This document shows positions 15,873 through 22,691 of a stretch of 28,310 nucleotides of DNA, in pieces; the first letter of the stretch is position 1; each line of letters opens with the position of its first letter. Origin of the DNA: a virus; IMG/VR virus record IMGVR_UViG_3300027777_001370, positions 1 through 28,310 of that record; one strand, 5' to 3'. A program made the position numbers and the translations under genes. The notes below the pieces were generated by a model that was given only the letters and a program-made list of their open reading frames with translations, searched no databases and was not told the origin of the DNA.

Positions 15873-16664
15873 ATGAAAATAACTGTAATAGGTGAATTAT
15901 GTACCGATATATTCGTTTATGGTGAAACTAGGAGAATGAGTCCAGAGGCACCTGTTCCTGTTTTTAATCCATTATTTACAGATGAAAATCCAGGTATGGC
16001 TGGAAATGCGGTTGAGAATCTGAAACCTTTTGACAATCAAAATGAAATTAACTTTATTCACCAAAAACAACCAATTACCAAAACAAGGTACGTGGATTAC
16101 AAAACCAATCACATGTTTATTAGAATTGATGAGGGTGAGAACAATGTAGATGAATTGGTATTAACCGATGATATTATTGACCAAATTAAAGAATCCGACG
16201 CTGTTATTATTAGTGATTACAATAAAGGTTTTTTATCTTATAATATCTTAAAGGAAATTGCATATCATTCTAAATTTATCATAATGGATACCAAGAAGAA
16301 AATTGGTCCGGATGTCTTAGCTTGTTTTAATTTTATTAAATTAAATGAATCTGAGTTTCATAAACAAGAGTTAAATGAAAAATCAGAACAGAAGTTATTA
16401 ATTACATTGGGTTCTAAAGGTGCTCAATATATGGGTGAAGTGTTCCCTTCTCCTGACCCTAAAGAAACTATTGATGTTAGTGGAGCCGGTGATACATTCA
16501 CAGCATCGTTTACGTTAAAATATTTGGAAACTAAAGATGTGAAACAATCAATTATTTACGCTAATAAAATGGCGTCAATTGTTGTTTCTAAAAGAGGGGT
16601 ATCTACACCATGGAAGAAACAGGCGTCATTAGATGACCATGATTTATTACCAAAAATTTATTAA
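15873..16664 (+). CDS. Short PfkB-family sugar kinase, HldE/RfaE kinase-like
   Basis: This 263-residue protein begins ITVIGELCTDIFVYGETRRMSPEAPVPVF, quoted in parts: ITVIGELCTDIFVYG and RRMSPEAPVPVF. This is the hallmark of the heptose-7-phosphate kinase domain of HldE/RfaE. GMAGNAVENL (residues 41-50) stands where GGAANVAxNL is usual, and DVSGAGDTF at 201-209 carries the catalytic Asp207. It is shorter than the usual kinase domain of roughly 300 or more, with the shortage mainly after residue 50. It probably phosphorylates a heptose or related sugar for nucleotide-sugar synthesis. Activity may be reduced if the missing lid matters. Confidence 0.8.
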   Translation: MKITVIGELCTDIFVYGETRRMSPEAPVPVFNPLFTDENPGMAGNAVENLKPFDNQNEINFIHQKQPITKTRYVDYKTNHMFIRIDEGENNVDELVLTDDIIDQIKESDAVIISDYNKGFLSYNILKEIAYHSKFIIMDTKKKIGPDVLACFNFIKLNESEFHKQELNEKSEQKLLITLGSKGAQYMGEVFPSPDPKETIDVSGAGDTFTASFTLKYLETKDVKQSIIYANKMASIVVSKRGVSTPWKKQASLDDHDLLPKIY

Positions 16665-16665
16665 T

Positions 16666-17640
16666 TTATAGGTAGGTATTTATTTTGGATTTAAGGTCTT
16701 CTAACATTAATTCGTGTGATTCAAGATGAAGATCCTCTTTAACTAACATGCTGTTTAATATAGACCCATCAGAATCCTCATAAATTGATTTATAGTCCCA
16801 AATTTTGATGTTATTTGTTTTACCTAACTCAGATATCAAATCCTTAAAATGATTCCATAAATCAACCCTAACCTTTGTTGTTGACATAATCCTATTATCT
16901 TTATCCCAACCATCTTTAATTGTTCTATTAGGTAGGAGTATTATAATTTCATTTTTATAGATATTTTTAAATTCTTCTATAAAATTGGAAAATCTAACGA
17001 TTAAATCTTTAAGTAGTTCATCAACAGGTGTGTTCTTTTCTTTTGATTTTTTTAATAAAGCAATTCTCAAATCCACATCTCCCATTTCAAAAGATATTAC
17101 ATCCATTTCCCAAATTGGGACGGTAGTGAAAAATCTTTTCCAATCACTATTCAAGAACCTACTTAAAGATAAACCTTGTATTGAAACAGGAACAATGTCA
17201 TATTTTTCTGTTGTTAAATATTCTATTGGTGCCTTAGTGTTATAATTTACATGTGAATCGCCAACCATCCAAAATTTTGGTTTATGTATTATTGAATTGA
17301 AGTTAATTCCTTTTCTAAGATAATCATTTGTTAATGTCCATGGTAATGGAATTGTGTATTCACATTTACCATCTACCTTTATTTCTAAATCTACACCACA
17401 GTACATTCCCCAATATAAACCAGCGTTTGGGTCAGGCATTAACTCCCTTAATGTTGTTGTAATCCAATAACTACCATTAGGTCCAAGTTTTAACGGAAAT
17501 AAACGAGTGTATGTTCTAAATGGTAATTGAATAAAATTGAGTACTGTGTCCACTTCTTTATTGGTGTTATTTCTAATCCAATATTTTATTTTGTGAACAT
17601 TATCTTCAATGTAAATTTCGTAATTTTCTAATTCAAACAT
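16666..17640 (-). CDS. SGNH/GDSL-hydrolase-like protein
   Basis: The protein is 324 residues. Residues 1-110 look like a beta-sandwich, and residues 120-324 like an SGNH hydrolase domain: FWMVGDSHVNYN (GDS Ser129), a central Gly-Asp region (ISFEMGDVDLRI), and DLHLESHELM with Asp303 and His305 as candidate catalytic partners. Such enzymes often remove or add acetyl groups on glycans. It follows the FkbM methyltransferase by 3 bases on the same strand, so glycan decoration is the likely role. The SGNH call is moderate because the Gly and Asn blocks are weak. Confidence 0.65.
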   Translation of the reverse strand: MFELENYEIYIEDNVHKIKYWIRNNTNKEVDTVLNFIQLPFRTYTRLFPLKLGPNGSYWITTTLRELMPDPNAGLYWGMYCGVDLEIKVDGKCEYTIPLPWTLTNDYLRKGINFNSIIHKPKFWMVGDSHVNYNTKAPIEYLTTEKYDIVPVSIQGLSLSRFLNSDWKRFFTTVPIWEMDVISFEMGDVDLRIALLKKSKEKNTPVDELLKDLIVRFSNFIEEFKNIYKNEIIILLPNRTIKDGWDKDNRIMSTTKVRVDLWNHFKDLISELGKTNNIKIWDYKSIYEDSDGSILNSMLVKEDLHLESHELMLEDLKSKINTYL

Positions 17641-17643
17641 TTA

Positions 17644-18318
17644 TTATCTATTATCAATATAAATTATAATACCGGTATAATAATCAAGAAATTCTTCATT
17701 ATATAAATTCCATTTAATATTTACCCCGTCTATTGAATATACCTCAAAATTGTTAAAATTATTTAATAGATAATCTCTAAAATATCTAAATTTACTTTTT
17801 AATACCATTGAAGATTTTATATCATTTTCCATCCCAATGTGAAATTCAGTTACTATTTTTGGTACTGTTTTTAGAAAATCAAAATTTTCAATTGAAAATA
17901 CATCATACTCTCCTCCCTCACAATCAATTTTTAAAAAATCAATTTTACTTAATCCATTTTCGGTAATAAACTCAGTAAACGTTAATGTTCTTGGATATGC
18001 AACATTTCCATCCCATTCAATTTTTACATTTTTAACGTCGGTAATGGCCGCTTTAACAAATGAAACAGGACTACCCATTAGATTTTGTTTCAACACTTCA
18101 AATTGATTATCTAAAGGTTCAACAACCCAACAATGTTTTGGTTTATTTTTCAATATTGAATATGTAAATGGACCAATTGACGCTCCAATATCCACAACAA
18201 CATCACCTTCCTCAACCGTAAAAAATTTTTCATAAATGTTATGTAGATTAAATTCTTCCGTATTTAATTTTTTAAAAACTTCAGAAACATCTCCCCATAT
18301 AAAATTATTGTCTAACAT
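17644..18318 (-). CDS. FkbM-family methyltransferase
   Basis: The 224-residue protein has VVDIGASIGPFTYSIL at residues 41-56 (SAM-binding motif I), WVVEPLDNQFEVLKQNL (motif II with Glu), and IDFLKIDCEGGEYDVF (126-141), the FkbM signature. Members of this family O-methylate sugars in polysaccharide and natural-product pathways. Its context (cyclophilin 9 bases upstream, SGNH-like protein downstream, heptose-kinase-like gene convergent) suggests glycan methylation. Confidence 0.85.
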   Translation of the reverse strand: MLDNNFIWGDVSEVFKKLNTEEFNLHNIYEKFFTVEEGDVVVDIGASIGPFTYSILKNKPKHCWVVEPLDNQFEVLKQNLMGSPVSFVKAAITDVKNVKIEWDGNVAYPRTLTFTEFITENGLSKIDFLKIDCEGGEYDVFSIENFDFLKTVPKIVTEFHIGMENDIKSSMVLKSKFRYFRDYLLNNFNNFEVYSIDGVNIKWNLYNEEFLDYYTGIIIYIDNR

Positions 18319-18327
18319 TAAATTAAA

Positions 18328-18759
18328 TTAAATTATTTCAATTGAGTTTATTTTATCTCCTTGTTGGATTAAATCAATAACATCTAACCCATCAGTAACT
18401 TTACCGAAACATGTATGATTTCTATCAAGATGTGAAGTGTTATTACGACTATGACAAATAAAGAACTGGGAACCTCCTGTGTTTCTACCAGCATGTGCCA
18501 TACTTAACACACCTCTGTCGTGGTATTGTTTTTCCGCATTTACTTCACAAGGAATGTTATATCCTGGTCCACCTGCACCTGTCCCGTTTGGACATCCTCC
18601 TTGAATAACAAAATCAGGTAATACTCTATGGAAATTTAATCCATTGTAGAATCCTTCATTAATTAATTTTTTAAAGTTGTCAGTTGTTATTGGTGTTTCA
18701 TTGTCATATAATTCTGCAATTATATCACCTTTTACTGTTGAAATTTTTACTTTGCTCAT
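18328..18759 (-). CDS. Cyclophilin-type peptidyl-prolyl cis-trans isomerase
   Basis: This 143-residue protein is a compact cyclophilin. Key residues are present: FHRV (43-46, catalytic Arg45), VIQGG (Gln53), SQFFICHS (97-104) and HLDRNHTCFGKV (110-121). It has no signal peptide, so it acts in the cytoplasm. It catalyses proline isomerisation and might help fold virion proteins. It is unusual beside glycan genes and may be the first gene of their operon. An unusual CTAG-rich stretch lies directly upstream. Confidence 0.92.
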   Translation of the reverse strand: MSKVKISTVKGDIIAELYDNETPITTDNFKKLINEGFYNGLNFHRVLPDFVIQGGCPNGTGAGGPGYNIPCEVNAEKQYHDRGVLSMAHAGRNTGGSQFFICHSRNNTSHLDRNHTCFGKVTDGLDVIDLIQQGDKINSIEII

Positions 18760-18793
18760 TTTTTTGTTTTTTATGTTTTTTCCAGTATTTATT

Positions 18794-18850
18794 CTAGTAT
18801 ACTAGCACTAGAAGCAAAACTAGATATAAAGAATACTAGTTTAATACTAG
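18794..18850. repeat. Cluster of six CTAG sites with palindromes
   Basis: CTAG occurs at 18794, 18802, 18808, 18820, 18836 and 18847. CTAGTATACTAG is a perfect 12-base palindrome, TTCTAGT pairs with ACTAGAA, and AATACTAGTT is repeated directly. It lies between the stop of the 18861-19433 gene and the cyclophilin start, so it could be an operator. Confidence 0.5.
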
Positions 18851-18860
18851 TTGATTTTAT

Positions 18861-19433
18861 TTAAATTGCTTCATATTCAATTTCACCATAGTCGTAATAA
18901 TTGAAATCGTCGTTATTAGTAACACCATCCTCTTCACCCTCTTCTATTTTCTTAACTGCTTCACACGCACTTCTTGCCATAACCGTATAAGTCCAAGATT
19001 GAACTAATGGTTGTTCGGCTTTTATTTCCCATTCTGTTTCTTCAGTGTCTTCAGGTAAATCCTCATCACAATCTGAATCAATTATATTTTTTTCTTTTTC
19101 TAATGGTCTCTTAAATGTGTCAATTGATTTCATTAATTCGTCTCTAAATTCAATTAATTTTTTTACTTCGGTAAATGTAAAATTAAAAGATCCATTAGGT
19201 GTTGATAACTGAATATCAACATGTGGGGTCTCATCGTTTCCAAAGTCATAAACCATAAAACCATTTTCTTGACCTAATTCAATGTTGGAAGTATCAGGAT
19301 AAACTGAAATGTATGCGTCGGGATTATCGTCGACCATAGTTTTAAATTCTTTTTCAAGAGATTCCAATTCTTTCAAACAATTGGAATATTTCTTGGTAAA
19401 TTCCTTGTCCCATTTTTTGGTGTACTTTGCCAT
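18861..19433 (-). CDS. Acidic uncharacterised protein
   Basis: The 190-residue protein is acidic. Residues 10-35 form a helix (coiled-coil-like, LKELESLEKEFKTM), followed by strand pairs (PDAYISVYPDTSNIELGQ, FMVYDFGNDE, VDIQLSTPNGSFNFTF) that resemble a small beta domain. The C-terminal segment (SWTYTVMARSACEAVKKIEEG) recalls the DpnD/PcfM-like module, a weak resemblance. There is no leader and no box. Confidence 0.6.
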   Translation of the reverse strand: MAKYTKKWDKEFTKKYSNCLKELESLEKEFKTMVDDNPDAYISVYPDTSNIELGQENGFMVYDFGNDETPHVDIQLSTPNGSFNFTFTEVKKLIEFRDELMKSIDTFKRPLEKEKNIIDSDCDEDLPEDTEETEWEIKAEQPLVQSWTYTVMARSACEAVKKIEEGEEDGVTNNDDFNYYDYGEIEYEAI

Positions 19434-19484
19434 AATAATTTATTTTATAATACCAATATATGAAAAATAATTGATATAAAAAAA

Positions 19485-20369
19485 TTATATGGATATTGTT
19501 TTTGGTTCTTTCTCTTTGTGGAATTTTTTAACGTATTTCTTAAAGTCAGTCAATCCTCCTCTTTGTTCAACCCATTCTATTGGATCGATATCTCTAAATC
19601 CAAATTTACCTTCATTATCTGCAAGATAAACTGTGCCACTTGAAATTGAATTTAGTTTCATACCAACTTCCTCAAGTACTTTTATTATACTTGGTTCCTT
19701 AGTTTCCCATTTTTCAATAAATTCAATGATTGATTCTTTCCATAAAATATCAACAACTCGAATGTTATTTACCACAGTTTCATTCCAAAAACTATCTCTA
19801 CCATTTCTAAGTGTTTTAATATCTGTAAAATGTTCACGTATTTCCTTTGCATGTTGTTTAACTAATCCATCAACCCATCTATAGTAGTTAATTAAATCTT
19901 TTGGTTCGTTAATATTATTAAAATCATTGTGTTCTGAAAATTCTTTTACAATTTTATCAATAATGTTCTTTGGTAAAATATGAAGTGTAATCCATCTTCT
20001 TCCTGATTCGTCAGGTCCACTCATTACATCTGCCGGAGCGTCAAATTGTAAATCCCCTTCTATTTGATATAGTATTCCACCTTCAGTTTGTATGCCTTTA
20101 ATATCCTTTAACATATTTTTTTCCATATATCTAAAAGTGGATAATGCCTTTCTTGTACCGACCATCTCACCCATCTTATCAATACCATTAACGTCTCCAA
20201 TATGAAATGTTGTGACTCTTTGTTTACCCCATATATAATTTACAATTGATGGAGTTAAAGGTATATCTAACTTATCAATATGGGATTGCACATTAGACAA
20301 CCACTTCAGTTCATTTAACTGTTGTTGTTCAATAAGTTTTAATTGTGATTCTGTAACCTGAAGCTTCAT
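19485..20369 (-). CDS. Class A leader protein with GTRKALSTFR domain of unknown function
   Basis: The 294-residue protein starts MKLQVTESQLKLIEQQQLNE, with a candidate site L18-N19-E20. The body has IVNYIWGKQRVTTFHIGD, then GTRKALSTFRYMEKNM (near residues 71-86), then GGILYQIEGDLQF, DAPADVMSGPDESGRRWITLH, and helices to the end. The GTRKALSTFR and SGPDESGRRW blocks look conserved-motif-like, but I cannot name the family; an ADP-ribosyltransferase-like or nuclease activity is possible. It has an exact TATTTATA box 4 bases before its ATG, which overlaps the end of the next gene upstream. Confidence 0.75.
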   Translation of the reverse strand: MKLQVTESQLKLIEQQQLNELKWLSNVQSHIDKLDIPLTPSIVNYIWGKQRVTTFHIGDVNGIDKMGEMVGTRKALSTFRYMEKNMLKDIKGIQTEGGILYQIEGDLQFDAPADVMSGPDESGRRWITLHILPKNIIDKIVKEFSEHNDFNNINEPKDLINYYRWVDGLVKQHAKEIREHFTDIKTLRNGRDSFWNETVVNNIRVVDILWKESIIEFIEKWETKEPSIIKVLEEVGMKLNSISSGTVYLADNEGKFGFRDIDPIEWVEQRGGLTDFKKYVKKFHKEKEPKTISI

Positions 20370-20384
20370 TAGATATAAATATTA
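20365..20384. repeat. 20-base repeat copy 1 over a start codon and box
   Basis: TTCATTAGATATAAATATTA is identical to the sequence at 20902-20921. Each copy spans the ATG region and the TATTTATA box of a class A leader gene. Confidence 0.8.
20374..20381 (-). promoter_or_regulatory. TATTTATA box, 4 bases before ATG 20369
   Basis: An exact TATTTATA on the gene strand lies 4 bases before a class A leader start. Confidence 0.6.
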
Positions 20385-20906
20385 AAAATTAATATAAACC
20401 CAAGCATTCTGTTTATATCTACCATATTTCTTAAGTGATGCTGTCGTTCTATGCCACCCTTCAACCAAATCGTATTTACCATCTTTTGTTAAATAAACAA
20501 TAATAGGTTCAGAAGAGATTCCATTTGTATCAAGTTTGGATTGTTGTGTATTATGTCTTTCAGAATCGTTAGGTACTTGTTGATTAATACTGCCACCGAT
20601 TTTACTTTTTAAACCTTGTTGATCCCCATCAATAAAAATGTCTATTGATACATCCAATACTCTAAATTCCCAATATCCTTTACCAAATCTTTGAATCCAA
20701 TTATCAAAATATGTCTGACCAAGTTTTTTATATACGTTATTATCAACACTCATTTCCTTTGTGTTTTTATACATCCAATCCCTAATGACATACTCGGGCC
20801 AATTTACTCCAGTATATTCCTTACCCTTCCTAACCAAATAGTTCAATAACCCATGACGAGTTTCGGTGATAAGTTTATATTGTGATTCTGTAATTAGGAT
20901 ATTCAT
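20382..20906 (-). CDS. Class A leader protein with ParB-like EGWHR motif
   Basis: The 174-residue protein begins MNILITESQYKLITETRHGL with a candidate site I13-T14-E15. Later features are WPEYVIRDWMYKN, DSERHN, EPIIVYLTKDGKYDLVEGWH and RTTASLKKYG. The final part resembles the ParB/Srx nuclease-like fold, in which a DG(x)HR-type loop ends a strand pair. The class B protein at 25237-25731 has the same body order, so they appear to be homologues with different leaders. It has an exact box 4 bases upstream. Function could be nuclease or CTPase-like binding. Confidence 0.72.
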   Translation of the reverse strand: MNILITESQYKLITETRHGLLNYLVRKGKEYTGVNWPEYVIRDWMYKNTKEMSVDNNVYKKLGQTYFDNWIQRFGKGYWEFRVLDVSIDIFIDGDQQGLKSKIGGSINQQVPNDSERHNTQQSKLDTNGISSEPIIVYLTKDGKYDLVEGWHRTTASLKKYGRYKQNAWVYINF

Positions 20907-20921
20907 TAGATATAAATATTA
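20902..20921. repeat. 20-base repeat copy 2 over a start codon and box
   Basis: This is identical to 20365-20384 and holds the same box and start-codon arrangement, for the ParB-like leader gene. Confidence 0.8.
20911..20918 (-). promoter_or_regulatory. TATTTATA box, 4 bases before ATG 20906
   Basis: An exact TATTTATA on the gene strand, with the same 4-base spacing as the preceding gene, lies in the second copy of the 20-base repeat. Confidence 0.6.
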
Positions 20922-21590
20922 TGCTAAATCAAACAAAATGATTTCGGTTTCTTCGTTAGGTGTGATATTGATTTTACTTTCTTCCTCAAAACTTAAACCG
21001 TCCCCCTCAATTAAAGGTATGTCGTTTAATGTGGAAGTTCCTGATACTACGTATAGGTAGTACCTACGAGACGAATTAAGGTCAAAACTAAAGTTTTCTG
21101 TGAATATACCCGATAACAATCTTGCGTCCTGTTTTATGGGTAATTTATCCGTTATGTCACAAAACCTATTTAATTTATCTTCTCTTGTGAATTGATACCA
21201 CTCGTGTATTGGTTCTGTGTCTTTTACATTTGGTCTTATCCATAACTGTAAATAACGATTTGGTGTGTTGGTTGTATTTCCTTCTGTATGTCTAATACCT
21301 GAACCACAGGACATTCTTTGAACTGAACCTGCTGGTATGTCTAATATCTTTCCGTGACTATCTGTATGTCTACAAACCCCCTCAACAACATAACCGAATA
21401 TTTCCATATTCTTATGTTCGTGCATTGCCACTTGACCTCTTGGTTGAACTCTATCGTCATTGATTGTTTGTAAATAACTGAAGTTAATATATTTCGGGTC
21501 AAAGTATGGTGGGAAACTAAACGTTCTATACGAATTGATCCAACTTTTCTTTGGGTTTGCTCTTGTATGTGCCGGTCTATGGATTATCAT
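20919..21590 (-). CDS. Pirin-like cupin protein
   Basis: The 223-residue protein has a bicupin layout. The N-terminal cupin holds MHEHKNMEIFGYVVEG (His57, His59), HTDSHGKILDIPAGSVQRMS and GIRHTEGN (His101, Glu103). These four metal-binding residues line up with those of human pirin (His56, His58, His101, Glu103). The C-terminal cupin (residues 130-223) lacks clear metal ligands. Some pirins have quercetinase activity and others bind metal or regulators. It starts 5 bases after the ADP-ribosyltransferase-like gene's stop and is likely co-transcribed with it. Its role in a phage is unknown. Confidence 0.88.
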   Translation of the reverse strand: MIIHRPAHTRANPKKSWINSYRTFSFPPYFDPKYINFSYLQTINDDRVQPRGQVAMHEHKNMEIFGYVVEGVCRHTDSHGKILDIPAGSVQRMSCGSGIRHTEGNTTNTPNRYLQLWIRPNVKDTEPIHEWYQFTREDKLNRFCDITDKLPIKQDARLLSGIFTENFSFDLNSSRRYYLYVVSGTSTLNDIPLIEGDGLSFEEESKINITPNEETEIILFDLA

Positions 21591-21595
21591 ATAAT

Positions 21596-22117
21596 TTATT
21601 TAATTCCTGAAAGATATTCATCTATTTTTTTTTGAATTTCAGGATTATTTCCTGTATAAATGATATTTGTAAGATATTGTCTCAATGGATATATTCTATC
21701 CGTTAATACTCTTTCCTCTACTTCAGGGTTTTTACGACTACGTGGTATTTCGTCCATCCAAGCTTTATTTGCAATTGTTCCATAATCAAAAGGAACCACC
21801 CTATAACGTGATTTAAGACGACTTCTATCTGCAACAAAGATTACGTTCAACATATCGGGTTTAATACGAGGACCGTCACCAGAATTACCAATAGACCCAT
21901 CAGGTATAAAGTTCTTATCACGAGTAAATGAAACCATCGTTTTATGTTTGGATTGTTTTAATGTTCTATCTAAATTTAAAACCTCCTCGTATTGTTTTGA
22001 CCCTACCAACATATTACCATTCATGATGTCTAAAGCACGTTCTTCAGTTGTATGGTGATAGATTGGAATTGACACCATATCTCTTAACTTCTCCAATATA
22101 ACGTCCTGTAGTTTCAT
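21596..22117 (-). CDS. Class B leader protein, ADP-ribosyltransferase-like
   Basis: The 173-residue protein starts MKLQDVILEKL, with the class B site I7-L8-E9. The body has IYHHTTEERALDIMNG (His21, His22), MVSFTRDKNF (61-70), NVIFVADRSRLKSRYRVVPF, and EVEERVLTD (132-140). An N-terminal His, a Ser-Phe-Thr strand and an ExE-type segment follow the order of ADP-ribosyltransferase folds, including DarT-like and Alt-like proteins. I infer NAD-dependent modification of a host target, possibly after injection. It has an exact TATTTATA box 4 bases upstream and pirin follows on the transcript. The fold call is moderate. Confidence 0.62.
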   Translation of the reverse strand: MKLQDVILEKLRDMVSIPIYHHTTEERALDIMNGNMLVGSKQYEEVLNLDRTLKQSKHKTMVSFTRDKNFIPDGSIGNSGDGPRIKPDMLNVIFVADRSRLKSRYRVVPFDYGTIANKAWMDEIPRSRKNPEVEERVLTDRIYPLRQYLTNIIYTGNNPEIQKKIDEYLSGIK

Positions 22118-22121
22118 ATTT

Positions 22122-22129
22122 TATAAATA
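22122..22129 (-). promoter_or_regulatory. TATTTATA box, 4 bases before ATG 22117
   Basis: An exact TATTTATA on the gene strand lies 4 bases before the start of the ADP-ribosyltransferase-like class B gene. Confidence 0.6.
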
Positions 22130-22133
22130 TCAT

Positions 22134-22215
22134 AAAAAAGGGATATGAGTAGCGAATTCATATCCCAACGGAACGTTAACCATTCCGGTCCTAAGTTGGG
22201 TCTTCAAACCCAAGG
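22134..22215 (-). ncRNA. Three-hairpin structured RNA ending in a terminator
   Basis: Reading the minus strand, three stem-loops follow one another: TTGGGT with ACCCAA (hairpin at 22196-22213), CGGAA with TTCCG (22169-22187), and GGGATATGA with TCATATCCC (22140-22166), followed by TTTTTT. All stems are perfect. The last is an intrinsic terminator for the pterin dehydratase transcript. The two extra hairpins are more than termination needs and could be a small RNA or a 3'-end stabiliser. I see no tRNA acceptor, D-arm or T-arm arrangement. Confidence 0.45.
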
Positions 22216-22220
22216 TATCT

Positions 22221-22499
22221 TTATTTAATTTTATCTACCGAAGTTGTGAACTTGTGACACTTATCTGTTACTTTACCCGCATCGTGGTCTGTAATAACCA
22301 ATTTGACATTATCATAATGAACCGTCATATCAGGGTGGTGATTTTGTTTATCCGCAATCTTCATAACTTCATTTACAAAAGGTATAACACTTTTATAGTT
22401 TTTGAAGTAGAATGTTTTAATAAGTTTATTATTAATTTCCTCCCAATTACTTTTATTCATAAGCCTATTATGTTGTCTTTCAGTTATTAAAATCGTCAT
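22221..22499 (-). CDS. Class A leader fused to pterin-4a-carbinolamine dehydratase
   Basis: The 92-residue protein starts MTILITERQHNRLM, with class A features but no clear [L/I]xE site downstream of the leader motif (only I5-T6-E7 inside it). The rest is a full pterin-4a-carbinolamine dehydratase: NWEEINNKLIKTFYFKNY, FVNEVMKIADKQNHHPDM (His54, His55), and VKLVITDHDAGKVTDKC (His72). It dehydrates 4a-hydroxytetrahydropterin in pterin recycling, and homologues have a second role in dimerisation. The box lies 2 bases before the ATG and a terminator follows. Catalytic residues look intact. Confidence 0.85.
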   Translation of the reverse strand: MTILITERQHNRLMNKSNWEEINNKLIKTFYFKNYKSVIPFVNEVMKIADKQNHHPDMTVHYDNVKLVITDHDAGKVTDKCHKFTTSVDKIK

Positions 22500-22501
22500 A
22501 A

Positions 22502-22509
22502 TATAAATA
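22502..22509 (-). promoter_or_regulatory. TATTTATA box, 2 bases before ATG 22499
   Basis: An exact TATTTATA on the gene strand lies only 2 bases before the ATG of the pterin dehydratase. There is no room for a usual 5' untranslated region. Confidence 0.6.
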
Positions 22510-22514
22510 CCTAA

Positions 22515-22628
22515 TTAGTTACCCTTAATTTTCTTAAGAATGTCCAAGTTAGTTTTTACTAATTCAAATTTTTTAATTCCAGAGCGTCTGCTTCTCATTG
22601 CTCGTTTTTTTGGTGATGCTGTTCCCAT
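22515..22628 (-). CDS. 37-residue basic micro-protein
   Basis: The frame from the ATG at 22628 encodes MGTASPKKRAMRSRRSGIKK, then a 17-residue helix (FELVKTNLDILKKIKGN). It is rich in Arg and Lys, so it may bind nucleic acid. No leader is present. Support is an exact TATTTATA box 14 bases upstream, just after the preceding gene's terminator. It is too short to judge further. Confidence 0.55.
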   Translation of the reverse strand: MGTASPKKRAMRSRRSGIKKFELVKTNLDILKKIKGN

Positions 22629-22642
22629 ATTAAATTGTTTAT

Positions 22643-22650
22643 TATAAATA
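22643..22650 (-). promoter_or_regulatory. TATTTATA box before the 37-residue gene
   Basis: An exact TATTTATA on the gene strand lies 14 bases before the ATG at 22628, between the gene and the next upstream terminator. Confidence 0.45.
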
Positions 22651-22658
22651 TAATAAAA

Positions 22659-22681
22659 AACCCTTCTTTTAGGGAAGGGTT
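22659..22681 (-). terminator. Intrinsic terminator after 22692-23345
   Basis: AACCCTTC pairs with GAAGGGTT across a 7-base loop, and TTTTATTA follows on the minus strand. Confidence 0.8.
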
Positions 22682-22691
22682 ATTATGTTAA

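Noticed and set aside
22140-22215. tRNA
   Set aside because: The TTCAAAC string suggests a T-loop, but its flanks do not pair as a T-stem and no acceptor stem or anticodon arm can be placed.
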